Source: Siphonodentalium dalli (lineage: Eukaryota; Mollusca; Scaphopoda; Gadilida; Siphonodentaliidae). Taken from it: a stretch of 64,000 nucleotides of DNA. Position 1 is the first letter of the stretch. Each line of letters begins with the position of its first letter. The notes below the pieces were generated by a model. The model had not been told where the DNA came from. It ran no database searches and worked only from the letters and a program-made list of their open reading frames with translations. Shown one piece after another: positions 48,590 to 60,318 of the stretch. The position numbers and the translations under genes are program-made. The stretch covers positions 176,094,247 through 176,158,246 of the forward strand of contig CP136064.1 of assembly GCA_032622095.1 (NCBI GenBank). The letters are read 5' to 3'.

Positions 48590-48621
48590 TGAACTAACAT
48601 GTTTTCTTCTCAATGTTTCAG

Positions 48622-48731
48622 TAGTCAGCAAACAGACATTGGAATACAGAGATCAGAGCGAGAGAATTACATTAAGAGTCAAGAGCAACAAACTGATGAG
48701 CAGCCTATTAATTTGTCTGCAAGCTTTTCAG
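48622..48731 (+). CDS. Small 110-bp exon with PINLS motif, same gene
   Basis: This small exon lies between a TTTCAG acceptor (48616-48621) and a GGTTTGTG donor (GT at 48732). It takes the two leftover bases of the 37823 donor and leaves one, exactly what the acceptor at 55468 needs; splicing 37823 directly to 55468 would be out of frame. Thirty-six full codons are open and read as a Gln/Glu/Ser-rich peptide that includes YIKSQEQQTDEQPINLSASF. PINLS (48704-48718) resembles the PxDLS-type docking motif for the CtBP corepressor; RIP140 is known to use a PINLS variant. Being short, the exon is easy to miss. It is supported by sequence and phase alone, with no transcript evidence. Confidence 0.82.
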
Positions 48732-48907
48732 GTTTGTGAAATTTTTGTCGAAAAATATGGTTGTGAATAGGCAGTGTTTACATGAAATGAGGTACACACA
48801 AAAATAAATTTATGTGAGCAACTATATGGCATCGTTGTTCCAAGTAAAAACTGGAAACAAGATTTATTACATGATCCTACCTTTATTCCGTTCAATAAAC
48901 CCATTCT

Positions 48908-49073
48908 ATAAATAGAGGATCTCACATGAGTTCCTATTTTATACGGAATTTATCAACCGAGTTCACTAAATTCGATTTGAGCCGAGGTTTACCGAGGCTC
49001 AAATAGAATTTAGAGGACGAGGTTGATAAATTACGTATAAAATAGGATGAGTGTGAGATACCTTTTATCACAT
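48908..49073. repeat. Palindrome of about 165 bp
   Basis: GATCTCACATGAG..CCTATTTTATACGGAATTTATCAAC pairs with GTTGATAAATTACGTATAAAATAGG..GTGTGAGAT (arms given in parts). The centre reads GAGCCGAGG...CCGAGGCTC. Confidence 0.78.
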
Positions 49074-49577
49074 GATCAAATAAACCCGAAGCAACGCGAA
49101 ATATTCATCGAAAACAACATTCATAAACTACAGCGATCGCAAGTTATCTGAAGAACGCCGTGACGTCATCGCACGCGCTGGTATTAAACGTGTCTATTAC
49201 CGATAATTATGAAACTGCTTTTATGGCCAAATTATGTGATAAATTGTGATATTAAACGTTCGTTTAATAACAGGAAATAGTGCCAGGAGACTTTGACTTC
49301 TGGTTTGTCATCTGTTTACATTCCGTACGCTACGTCTAAAAATACTATGGTTCCAATATTTTCCAACAAACTATAATGGATGAAGAGTGAAAAGTTATGT
49401 CATTGAATATATGCCATTAAATATGCCAAATATTCTTTATTTATCTGGGACTCTTTCTTTACGCGGGCAAACAACGCATAGTACGTGAAACGACATTGCA
49501 TGCCTTATAGAAGAATGTTTCGCGTCCCATTTTTTTATTTAAGTATATTTTTGTCGAGGTTTTTAATCATGTAATAA

Positions 49578-49738
49578 ATAGAATCTACAACTCGTCCCCA
49601 GTTTATAGCGAAATTTACAAAACTCTTTCAATAAATTAGGTATGTACCTTGCCAAATACTCGGCCCAGACCTAATTTACTGGACTCGTTTTGTAAATTCC
49701 CCTATAAACTGGAGACTAGTTGTAGATCCTCTATGTAT
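49578..49738. repeat. Palindrome of about 160 bp
   Basis: ATCTACAACTCGTCCCCAGT and AAATTTACAAAAC pair with GTTTTGTAAATT and ACTGGAGACTAGTTGTAGAT. TAGAGGATCT at 48907 and AGATCCTCTA at 49724 mirror each other, so both palindromes may cap one 830-bp element. Confidence 0.72.
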
Positions 49739-50054
49739 TGTCATTATGCAATTCCAGATTTATGCGCACTTTTCTTATATGCACTAACGTTTAGATAACA
49801 TGTGTGTGTTACACTAAAATCTTGTACAGTGAATGGTCTGCCAATTTGATCATGCGTTTTAAATAAATTTGAAATAAAACACACCATAACACGCCCGACA
49901 TCACATCTTGTTGACCTAGATGACTAAGAGGGCATGGGCCACAGTGAAAACACATATATAAAGAGCGTACATATCTGCTGCAACATATCCCCATGCAAAT
50001 AGATTCATATTGTACTTATTTGATTCTTAAATAGTCTCATAGTTAGCTTATTAT

Positions 50055-50660
50055 ACCCCTTTTTTTTAAAGGGGGGTGTCTGCGCATGCGTCTGTGCATC
50101 CATCCGATGTATGTTCATTTCATAACTTGAACAGTAGTGCTCAGATCTCAATGAAATTTGGTGTGTATGTTCACTACTATGAGTACATTCAGTTCGTTTT
50201 GTTAGGGTTTTCCATTCTGAGTTATTCATCTTTGTTTATATGGAAATGTTGGCTTTTTGGTCTGTACGATGACTGTTCAGGCCTTAACTTGAATAGTAAT
50301 GCTATGATCTCAATGAAATTTGATATGAATGTTCACCACTATGAGGACATTCAATGGCCTGTTCATTCGTTTTGTTTAGGTTTTTGTTTTATAGCTATTC
50401 ATCTTTGATTATATGAAAATGCTGAGTTTTGGGTCAATCTGTCTGAGTGTATCAGTCATATGTTATAGATATGCCCACACTAGGCATTATGCCACAAGGG
50501 AATATCCACTGGATGACAGTCCTTCTCTTGTTTGAAATTTGTTTTTGTTGAATTAAATTTTTTAAATTGAAATATTGAATAACTAAGGCTGTTATAATCT
50601 CAGCCAGAGTACCCCGAGTCAACACACCAAATTTGGTTGAAATCAGACCAGCAGTCTGGG
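50055..50660. repeat. Dispersed repeat with two internal units in second intron
   Basis: ATACCCCTTTTTTTTAAAGG, then two units with ATCTCAATGAAATTTG[G/A]T[G/A]TG and GTTCA[C/C][T/C]ACTATGAG[T/G]ACATTCA. Confidence 0.6.
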
Positions 50661-51837
50661 GGGAAAATCCTGACAGACAGACGGGATATATAGATGAATG
50701 TTGTTTGACTGTTTTATTGAGGGGTATGTCGCTGTGACTGTTGGCACATATTGTCTGTGAATCGCAATGCACTTTGTGAGTGACTTGTTTACGCAGGCAC
50801 TCAGAGATGGGTCTTACCATATAAATAATAGATGAAAGTGTTATCAACAGAGGAGATCATGATAACATTTAGTTTGCTCTCATGACACATAACAATGCTT
50901 TGTGCAACAATGTATCATGAATTTGAGTTGGTTTTCTTCATGTGCTGTGTCTGGGTACAGCTGATATATAATATTTGTTAGCTGATTTTGTGATTGAAAT
51001 TGAAGCTGAGCAAAAACGGCTCACAAAATCACCTACTAGTAAATTATGTAATTTCGAGCTGGGATCTTCAAATTAAAATACCCAACTACACTACTACGAT
51101 AGAATAAGGGTACGATCATGTAATAGAAAGAATATAGCATGTTGCTCGTCGAGCTGAGTTTAGAGCGCTATCTATAACCATATAGCATATTGTTAGTGGT
51201 TAGCATTATTTTGTTGCAATGAATCGATTCTAATAACTAAAGCGTATTTTTAAGAAATGTTTTTGTTGTTAAATAGTGCTGCAATCCATATAATATTCAT
51301 CACGAACATAAGAAACTTAATTAATTTGCACATCCTCCTATATGGTACATGTAACGCTAGATGATAGGGTATCCAGAATAATTTAATTATTACTAAGGTA
51401 AGGTATAATATAAATACTCAGTATGTTTCCAAATATATTCACTTGTGGCGGTGACATTGTATATGGGATACCGATCCCACCAAAGGGATAAACGTGTTTA
51501 AATCATGTTCCCACTGGAAAATGTAGTACATAATTGACATGTCCTCTTTGGCTAAACATCATGTTATATGAACAAAATCATACTAAGTGTGGAAGGAGCA
51601 CTTATGGGTGTTATTGTTCCCATGGCAACATCAGTTAATAACACAAAATTGCAGACACATTACGATTCATATTTTGTTGCCCCCAGGTGTATATGAATTA
51701 GGATTGTGTCATTTTGTTTTTAAATATGATGGTATTTGTTGATGCAACCTTATACACTGATTGTTTTGTTTCTTGTTTTTCTCACCATGCTAGTATCTCA
51801 GTTCTTGTGTTTTGTTTGATGTTGTAGCATATCAAGC

Positions 51838-52047
51838 TACAGTAATGCCCTAAATAATCACCTCCTTAACCACATCAGAATTATGGGTAACTTTTCAGGA
51901 TTTATTTGGAAATATGGCTTGTTGTCATTCATCGGAAAGCTCTCACTGATAGCTTCCGATGAATGGCAACAAGCCATATTTCCAACTAAATCCTGAAAAG
52001 TTAACCATAATTCTGCTGTAGTTAAGATTATTTAGGGCATTACTGTA
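51838..52047. mobile_element. CAGTAATGCCC palindrome, near complete
   Basis: Both termini present; a few bases are missing from the right arm (GTAGTTAAGATTATTTAGGG). Lies in the second intron. Confidence 0.87.
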
Positions 52048-52482
52048 CATGTATGGTGAGGCTCAAATTAGAATATACTGCTTGTGCATCATAGGTCACC
52101 TTACACAACCACAAAATACCGTTAAACATGAGTAAATTTAGAACAGGGCTGTAAGGTAGATGAAAAATCAATACTCAAGATATGCAAGTGTTTCGGCTAT
52201 GACTTCAGATCTGAATTTGAAATCACTGGAGGCTAGAAGAATTATATTACAGCTTTGTCTCTTTAAAAAAAATATTCATAACCATGTATGGCAATCCAAC
52301 TCCCAACTTATCTTGAAAAGCCCTCAAGATCAATGCGATGCCACCATCAGGGAACATTCCGATATATTCACACAGGCCCAAAGTACTTCTGATTCACCTT
52401 TCCTGCTACTGCAATCTTTTGGAACAACATAAATTTGGACCTGGTCACTGTGACTCTCTAATACTGCCATATTCAGAGTGTG

Positions 52483-52626
52483 TACAGTAATGCCCTAAGT
52501 AATCGACTCCTTAACTCATTGAGAGCTTTCCGATGAATGGCAACAAGCCATATTTCCGACTAAATCCTGAAAGTTACTCATAATTCTGCTGTGGTTAAGG
52601 AGTCGATTATTTAGAGCATTACTGTA
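52483..52626. mobile_element. CAGTAATGCCC palindrome, left arm deleted
   Basis: TACAGTAATGCCCTAAGTAA, then the jump CCTTAACTCATTGAGAGC directly into the centre, then a full right arm. Second intron. Confidence 0.86.
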
Positions 52627-55467
52627 CCAGCAAATCCCAGGTCTACAGGTGGCACATTAAAAGACAAGCACACAGTGGCTCCAGTGCAACATTTTTATGG
52701 CTTCAGTTCGAAAACGAACAAAAATGATAAGTTCCAGTGCACACCCACGATAAATAATTTCGATATTGCACATAATTCATCGAGAATTTAGTAGATTATA
52801 GGCGTTGTAGCCAAGCATAATGATATTTTATCTAATATTTGTGTACAAATTTGTCTCTTTGCGCCTTGCAGAGCAAATATAGATGTTACCATTGCAAAAT
52901 ATATAAGGCGGACAAGTGTCAAATAGTAACAGAATCGTTCACTTTATGATGCAAACCTGACATTTGGCATGAATGGCCAGTGTATGTCAATTATGAAGAC
53001 TGATTTTTTTCCGACAAACCAATCACAATGGTCGACATATTCAAAATGGCTGCCACTTTTACAAATGGCTGCCATTTTCAGCTTTTACTCAAATAAAGGG
53101 TGTTGTAGGATGGCCGCAAGACTCCCATTTCCACACACCCCCACCCAATCCAACATTGCCACCGTCCAGATGGATTTAAATAGGGAACCCATGGCAGTTC
53201 TCGGCCCTTTACCGATTTAGGTTGAACAAAGGGTGGTGTAGAGTTGCCCCAAGACACCCCACATAATCACCAAACACATCCGATTCAAAATGGCCACCGT
53301 CCCGAGGGGTCCAAATAGGGGACCACTGGGTTTGAACTTTTCAACTGTTGGGAATTTCCAACCAACCTGACTCCACCTATAATGTTGGTATATTTCAAAT
53401 TGATAGCAATTTCAGACAAATATTGGACTAAATAGAAAAGATTTGCTAGAGTTAGTCTAAAACAACATATGTCCCACAAATTAGTTGTTGGAAAATTAAC
53501 CAACTATAACAATTTCAGCCTATAAGTAGTGTACAATTTCCAACAAATGCTGTGTGAGGCATAAATTTCCAGCTGTCGAATATTTTGACCAAAGTTGGAG
53601 GGTTAGACCCCCCCCCCATAAACCCCCTTGTCGCCACGTCCCTGAGGTGGAATACACCCATATGATAATATCGGAGGCGTCACGTGACGTCCCTTCATAT
53701 CAGCAAAAATAGCTTCATGGTTTATCAAAATCAAAATGAAAGCACACTGAGGTGACGATTTCGGACAGGTGCTCTTTCGCCGAATTCGCACCCGTCGTGT
53801 AGCTTCTTATTGCAAAGGCAACGTATCATTTTGTGATATTTTATAAACATTGTTTTAACAAACTTACGATCCCCACATGACAATGATTGGTGGCCATATT
53901 AAAAACAATACCAAGATGACAATAAACTGATGATTGTAGTAAATTTGAGCACATGCTCCACTCGGAATGCTTTTGGATTTGCCATAGTAATAACCACTGG
54001 AAATGATGATGTTGGAAAAAATACAAAGAATTTCAGGTTTATTGAATCATGCGGTCCAAGAGCCGCTTTACATATACATAATGGTCTTTTATTGAGGGGG
54101 AAATATCATTTTCTTATATAAATTTCTCACAATAACGCTCCATGAGCTCTATTTCTTGGCATGGTACACTTTCTCTCGCCGGAAACGCACACATGGGGTA
54201 GGAACTGCTCCGCGAGGCTGATACCTCTTCCGATCTTCGGTCCAGTTCTTATCCGATCTGGTCAAGGTCACAGGGGATTTTCCCATGGTAAATAACACAA
54301 GTTTTACGCAACAGAGATATATGCAGTTCATTTGTTGTATATACCTTGCCAGCTACCTCAACTATCAAGACATACTAGTTGGAAATTGTTAAGTAAATGT
54401 GAAATAGTAGAATTTATCCATTTTAAGAAATGTTCCAGTTCACTAGTGATGGGTCCCAGTTCACCATTGATAAGATCCATTCACTACCCGAACATCTATG
54501 CAACAGATTTTTGGTAAAATAAGTGTGCATATATGTTTGAACTAAGACTTCACACTGGACTCACTTTTGTTTGAATTTAATCACTATAGGTTATTGCGAT
54601 ACAGTAGTTTGGTACATGGTGTAAAGCACGTCTGTTTTGGACCAAGTACACAAAACTCGCAAGTGAACTATACATGGATCGATAGTGAACTGGACCGAAA
54701 ATCACAAGAGGATCTTTTCTCATGGAGCAGTTCCTACCCCGTCGCACAGGAGCCTCGCTATCGCGCACTGGACGATTATGCGATTTCGGACAGATTTAGC
54801 AGGAATGTTAGGCCCCCAGTGAATCCGGTTCTGCTTTTGATGTCCGGTTCGGCATTATATCGTCCGTTTGATAGTACAAATTGTGCTGTTTTTGAATGTC
54901 TTGTTCTCGTTCTCAAGAATGGACAAATTACTATCAGTTAGAATGGTTTTTCGTCATAAGAACACACCAAATATGATCTGATTTCCAGACAATTTAGTAA
55001 GGGTATTAAGCTTCACAATTTTACTGGGTGCACAGAAATTCAGGATACGTTGATGAAAACTTGTAAAAATTGTTGTCTCACATTCATTTATGTGATTTAA
55101 ATGCTCATGTCATGTGTATAAATCCTACAAATATCATTTATATCTAAATGTTAACTCTGATTATAGGTACCTTCCTCATAAACATGCGAGATTTGCGATA
55201 TAAAACTTGGACGCCAGCAGCCATCTTGGATTTCTCATTTGAATTCATCGGCACACCTTTATTATTTATTATTGAAGAATTATATTGAAAATTTACTGGC
55301 ATGTTTACGATCACTTCTAGATGGGAGCTATCAAATTTGAAGAATATCTGTTGAAAAACATCGCCGCTGGCAGCCATCTTAGATCTTGGTCTGGAAACAG
55401 CCATGATAGTCCTTGAAATATCATAATATAGTGCCTTGGAAACCTTTCAATGTGATATATTTTTCAG

Positions 55468-56047
55468 AAACCAAAGGATTCAAGTCACAGAGAACAAATG
55501 CAAAACTACCTGTCCAGTTGGTTCACCCAAATGTGCACAGGCCAATTTCTCCATTACCGCCGTCATCTTCAAGATCTCCGACGGCCTCAGCCACTAACCT
55601 GACACAACAGACAAAGGACACAGTGGCAGATATATCGCGCATGGCTACAGAGAGCACAACGGAACCAAAAGTTACCGAGGCTCAACCAGAAACTCAAGTC
55701 GTTGTGGTTGTTAGTGATCCAGTTGTTCCGGAAGCGTTATCAACTGTTCTTATTGCTTCTACGACAAATTCGGAAATATATTCAACAGCCAGTTCACATG
55801 GATTTGGTACTCTTACAGCTAGTTCTGTTTCCACACAGAATAGTCAGATAATTTCGCAATCTGGTCCGATTAATCTTACTACTACGTCGACATGCAGACC
55901 AGCGGAGTTAGTACCAGTCGGTCTAGTGACATATTCTAGTAACAGTGCTGTTGTTACTGGTATACCGATTACTACACAGAGCATCTCCAAACAACAGCAA
56001 CCAGTACCACAATCTATATTTCATGGAGCTGTTCCGTCAAAGCGAAG
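55468..56047 (+). CDS. Third exon in window: Ser/Thr/Val-rich linker, same gene
   Basis: The acceptor is TTTTTCAG ending at 55467. The donor is GTATAT at 56048, with two bases left over. The frame is open for 192 codons. The product has a basic start (TKGFKSQRTNAKLP), a Pro/Ser cluster (PISPLPPSSSRSPTAS) and then a long Ser/Thr/Val/Gln-rich stretch (VVVVSDPVVPEAL, SQIISQSGPINL), ending in PQSIFHGAVPSKR. It is predicted disordered, with no known domain. PINLTT near 55866 weakly echoes the PINLS of the previous exon. Upstream is a 6.7 kb intron loaded with repeats; downstream is a short 685-bp intron holding two copies of the palindromic CAGTAATGCCC element. Confidence 0.88.
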
Positions 56048-56105
56048 GTATATTTTAATTCATTCTTGACAATCTTGGTTTTCATTTAGGAGATAAACAA
56101 ACATA

Positions 56106-56212
56106 TAGAATGCCCTAAATAATCGACTCCTTAATCACAGCAGAATTATAGGTAACTTTTCAGGATTTAGTTGGAAATATGGCTTGTTGCCTTTCATCGG
56201 AAAACTCTCACT
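56106..56212. mobile_element. Half copy of CAGTAATGCCC palindrome in third intron
   Basis: AATGCCCTAAATAATCGACT through AAAACTCTCACTGA; the right arm is absent. Confidence 0.83.
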
Positions 56213-56526
56213 GATTGTCAAGATGACATTATATCACTGTGCTAAAACTTGCTCATATTCTGTTTAACCCTTTCAGTACCACATTAGATGATACTATTCT
56301 TGGTGTAGATAGTTTTGCTATTTATCACGACGGTCTGGGCAAAATAATATACAAGTACCAGAGTGCTTCCCAAAAATCTTGTCGACATCTACTCCTCCCG
56401 CTGCACTTATTTTTTGAGTCATTCTATAATTTTGCATGATTTACAACACATTGGATAACAATCTATAAACCTTTACCCAGATAGGTGCATTTATCATATA
56501 GCAATATCATAGTTATGCGTTACATA

Positions 56527-56667
56527 TACAGTAATGCCCTAAGAAATCAACTCCTTAACCACAGCAGAATTATGGGTAACTTTTCAGCCATATTTCCGAC
56601 TAAATCCTGAAAAGTTACCCATAATTCTGCTGTGGTTAAGGAGTCAATTACTTAGGGCATTACTGTA
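56527..56667. mobile_element. Short perfect CAGTAATGCCC palindrome in third intron
   Basis: Both outer arms are nearly perfect complements, but the inner part of the left arm is deleted. It sits 65 bp upstream of the acceptor at 56732. Confidence 0.88.
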
Positions 56668-56732
56668 TATGTATATGGCTGAACCTGGATCTTGTCTTTT
56701 GTCTTAAATATCATTTAAAATCTTATTTTAAG

Positions 56733-58986
56733 GTCACATGATCATGGTGGACCTGTGGAGAAGTTGTCACGACTTGATGGAAATCTGATGAGGAATCCAC
56801 AGATACCCGCTGGTGTGCCTGCAGGCCACCATCAAGTTACTATGATACCCGTAACAGCACCTCCGAATGCCGTCCCACCACCACAACACGATCCACATAA
56901 TCGATTACAAAAACACTTTTCCGATCTTAAGAAAATTGAAGAATTAGCTGCGAAAAAGGAGAAGGAGCTGAGAACTCTACATAAACTTAAGGACAAGATG
57001 TATAATTATTTAGAAAAATGTCGCCAACTGAAACCCAAACCTCGTAGCATGTATGTTGGTGCTGGTTCATCAACATTGACAACTATGCCAAAGTACAGCC
57101 AATCGGGTTCGATGGTAACCATGGTTACAGACTCTAATGTGATTGATCTGACAAATAACGGAAGACGTCATGAGCGGCCAGAAGATGAAATATTCTTTAC
57201 CAGGCCACACAAAGAGTTGTCACAGCAGCGAAACCCAACGCACACTTCAAGTTTACCTGTGAGATCTGCAGTATCTATGGGTTCCAATCCTTCTGATCAA
57301 CAAATTACACCCGCCCATCAGTCTCCTGTCACTGTTGACCATATCTTAGTGAAAAGACTGAAGGTGATTATTCCCCCTGCTAGCGTGCTCAATTCATGTC
57401 CTTATTTGAAGAGACGAGATCCACTTGTTGAACCACCCATTCGGGAAGCTCCTGAAAACCGCAGAGGAACACCACCGCAAAGAGCTCATTCTCAGCCTCC
57501 GTTTGATATCGCAGGTAGTTTGATCGTTCCCATATCGACTATAGTGCCAACATTACCTAAAGACACTGAACCCTATATATCATGTGCAACAGGCAGTCAG
57601 CACTCGCAGAGTCCAGTGAAAAGCTCTACATTCCCACAATCCCAGGATAGTTATAAACACATGGATGTTCAGCCCTTGATGGATAGTGCACATAACGACC
57701 AATCAGAGTACATATCCGATCTCTGTCATGTTTCTGCAGTTTCTGATTCTACAAGGAATCTTTCAGTGTTGTGCGCAGAGAAGGATCATTTTACTAGGAA
57801 CACTAACTCTAGTGATCAAGGATCTGCTATCATTCCACTGTCCGTTGATTCGGAACCAGTTATTGATCTCACAACGACGTCACGATCAATAGCTAAACCG
57901 AAAAGTTCACTCAAGAAAAATTTGATTGTCGAGGATAAAATACAAAAGGAAATTCAGTGTGCAATAAAACACAGGCTTGCAGTAATGGAAACAAAAGGAC
58001 CGCCAAAACAGATGCAATACATGAGTGCTTCTAGGGACAATTCTGCAGTCTGTAGGGAGAACTTAGCTGTTAACTACACGACAGGTCAGAGAACGTCTCC
58101 GAACCAAAGACACGAGGAACAATCACGCCAACCTGTCGGAGCTCCGCCACTTCAATATAGCATGGGCAGTCATCAGCCGAGGATGCCGTCAATGCAAACA
58201 TCACACTCCATCAGTCGTTATCCTTCGCCTATATCTAATGCACCGCCACCTGAAATGTTGTCTCACCAAGCCGCTGGTCATTTGCAACAAAATCCTTTTG
58301 AGCAAGTGCCTTATGGGAGCAACGTCCCGCCGTATATGTACAATCTGCAAAATTATGGTGCTAACATGAATTCGCGCGAAAATAATGCTGGACATTTCCA
58401 AGGGCAGTACCCTCCAGGGATGCCCTATTCTAGCCAACAGATGATCCGTCAGCCGGGGCTACAGCCGCCGCCACCACTTGCATCAACTAGTTTGTCTCCG
58501 CATCAAGCATCGCCAAGTAGTTTTAATCCAATGCAACGTTACCAAAATGGCAGTCAACATAGACCGGAGAGCACCTTCGCAAGAACTGGCTCCCATCTGC
58601 AAACGAAGCATCACAGCTCCAGCAGTAGAAAAACACAACCAACGGCAGCGCATTCTTTTCCAGCTATGGTTGAAACATTGAGGAACCCTTACATGCATCA
58701 AACTATGACAGGACGACAAATGCCTCCCAACCAATCGCAACTTAGTCCCAACATGCAGTCGTCTCAGTATATGAACCCAAAGCATAGTTTCTCAAATTCG
58801 AATAAAGAAATTCTTGCTCAGAGCAAGCAATATGGCAATCCATCTTTTTACCAGATTCCGCAACGTCCACCGATGCCGCAACGTCCACCGATGCCGCAAC
58901 GTCCACCGATGATGCCGATGAGACCTGGTTTTGGCATGCCGACTCTTCAGCAACCACCAATCAGTCAAGTTCCTAGATTGCTTCAG
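56733..58986 (+). CDS. Large exon: coiled coil, two VIDLT motifs, Pro/Gln/Met-rich tract, same gene
   Basis: A TTTTAAG acceptor ends at 56732 and a CAG|GTAAGT donor lies at 58987. Phase in matches the previous exon; phase out is 0. The 751-codon product begins SHDHGGPVEKLSRLDG. A Lys/Glu/Leu-rich helix follows, likely a short coiled coil (about 56890-57045, with KKIEELAAKKEKEL). Two copies of VIDLT, the canonical SUMO-interacting core, lie at 57139-57153 and 57859-57873. The second is followed by Ser/Thr and basic residues, so it lacks the usual acidic flank. The last third is rich in Pro, Gln, Met and Ser, like a transactivation or condensate-type region. Near the end are three exact copies of an 18-bp unit. 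This architecture suggests a nuclear co-regulator; I do not recognise the orthologue. Confidence 0.9.
58858..58911 (+). repeat. 18-bp coding tandem repeat, three exact copies
   Basis: CCGCAACGTCCACCGATG occurs three times head to tail, encoding PQRPPM three times, followed by M-P-M-R-P-G. It is an in-frame coding minisatellite in the Pro-rich tail; the Pro/Arg content could bind SH3- or WW-like domains. The exact identity of the three units points to recent slippage. Confidence 0.9.
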
Positions 58987-59451
58987 GTAAGTTTGATTGA
59001 GTGTTAGTCTGTTAGCACAGGGTTAACCCTTTACTAAATGGATTCTCCCACCCAGTTATAAAAGTATACATGGTCTATAAGAATGGTCTATTATTCATTT
59101 GGAGGGATGTTAAGGATATATGAGCAGAAAATAGTCAGACAAAATGATAACACAAGTGCAGAATAATCCATATTCATTGGTAGGAAATGTTTAGAAAAGG
59201 TGTTGTTTTGTGGGAGGCTATGTGCTGGCATTAATCTGTGGATCGCGACATCGGGTAGGGTAGGCCAAAAGTATATGTGTCAGAAGGGAAATTTTGGTTA
59301 GGGGAAAGGGACCCTAAAAGGAGCCCACTCCAATGCAAACCCTGGTTTAGGCAAATCCTTTGAGTTGTACATTGATGCGTTTTGTTGAAATTGGAATATA
59401 GGTAACTAAAGGCGTTTTGATGGCTGCGATGTGTCCTATAACTTGCATCCA

Positions 59452-59708
59452 TTAACCCTTTCTTTACTAAATGGATTTTCCTATTCAGTTATATAAGTAT
59501 ACATTGGAAAGGTCCATTATTTATTTGGAGGGATGTTAAGGATTTATGTGCAGAAGAATTCATGTTTATTGGTGGGAAATGTTTAGATAATAAGTTCAAC
59601 AAATGACCTATGATCAACAAACTGGCCATGGTCCTTTGTTGAATTTATTATCGGATCATTTCCTCAGGGAACTACTCGTCAATGATTATTTAGTATAGAA
59701 AGTGTTAA
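59452..59708. mobile_element. TTAA element, ACTACTCGTCAATGAG family, complete
   Basis: TTAACCCTTTCTTTACTAAA ... TTTAGTATAGAAAGTGTTAA with TGGAGGGATGTTAAGGAT and the central AGATAATAAGTTCAAC / GTTGAATTTATTATC fold. A left half copy lies just before it (59023-59205). Confidence 0.82.
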
Positions 59709-60318
59709 TGCATTCTATGAGATTCTATTTTCAATGCAACACAAGCTCAAATGCATTCCTTATATCAAAATTAAGCGATACTCATGACTTTTCTTGTTTT
59801 CAATTGATCAAAAATGGCAGCTATGTCTGCAAAGCGAAGGAAATTTGAATTATATTTATGAGAATAAATGTTTAGATGTTAGGATTTGACAGGTTTGGTA
59901 TTATCACATAATTCCTTTATAACAGATAGACTGATTTGCAATATTTCATTTATTCCAATATCGATCTTAACATCTACAATCGTAAGCTCTGCATTATAAC
60001 ATAACACACCCATGTCAACGGTTTAATACAGACAAAACATATTGTCATCATAACAGACTAACACAATGTAGTATGATCTAAAATGCTACTTGACCACAGA
60101 TTTCAAAAGTAATTTTGGCCCCTTGAAAAGTGCTTGAACTTATTCTAGCCCTTTCATGACTGGAATTGCACTGGTGCAGCATTACAAATCCTGTGCACTC
60201 TCTTATATATTTTCCATGGCTAAAATCCCTCGCTTATATATATATAAGGGCATCATTAATCTGTTTATTTTGTTATTGGGTCACACATGGATAATTATGC
60301 TTTGCTTTTCATGTTTGT

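Larger units (their letters stand above)
37824..48621 (+). other. Intron of 10.8 kb between first and second visible exons
   Basis: GTAAGT...TTTCAG intron. No further coding stretch with good splice sites was recognised. It contains TTAA-type elements at 38651-38897, 44388-44838 and 48374-48589, a diverged duplication at 39012/39462, a fragment of a hAT-type end at 39855, a 1.15 kb inverted-repeat element with 150-bp tandem units at 41781-42929, and CAGTAATGCCC palindromes at 43746 and 47466. It also holds dispersed GTCCGTC-type repeats at 44890-46200 and a composite foldback repeat at 47064-47413. Confidence 0.75.
48732..55467 (+). other. Intron of 6.7 kb between second and third visible exons
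   Basis: GTTTGT...TTTCAG intron. It holds two large palindromes (48908-49073, 49578-49738), a dispersed repeat (50055-50660) and CAGTAATGCCC palindromes at 51838-52047 and 52483-52626. A pair of diverged inverted segments (54195-54260 and 54690-54760) shares GGGGTAGGAACTGCTCC and TTCGGTCCAGTTC. Open stretches here (for example 52160-52432 and 54567-54941) resemble nothing I know and are not called as genes. Confidence 0.7.

Noticed and set aside
54567-54941. A 124-codon open stretch in the second intron
   Set aside because: It overlaps an inverted repeat pair (54195-54260 with 54690-54760), resembles no family and has no matching splice phase.
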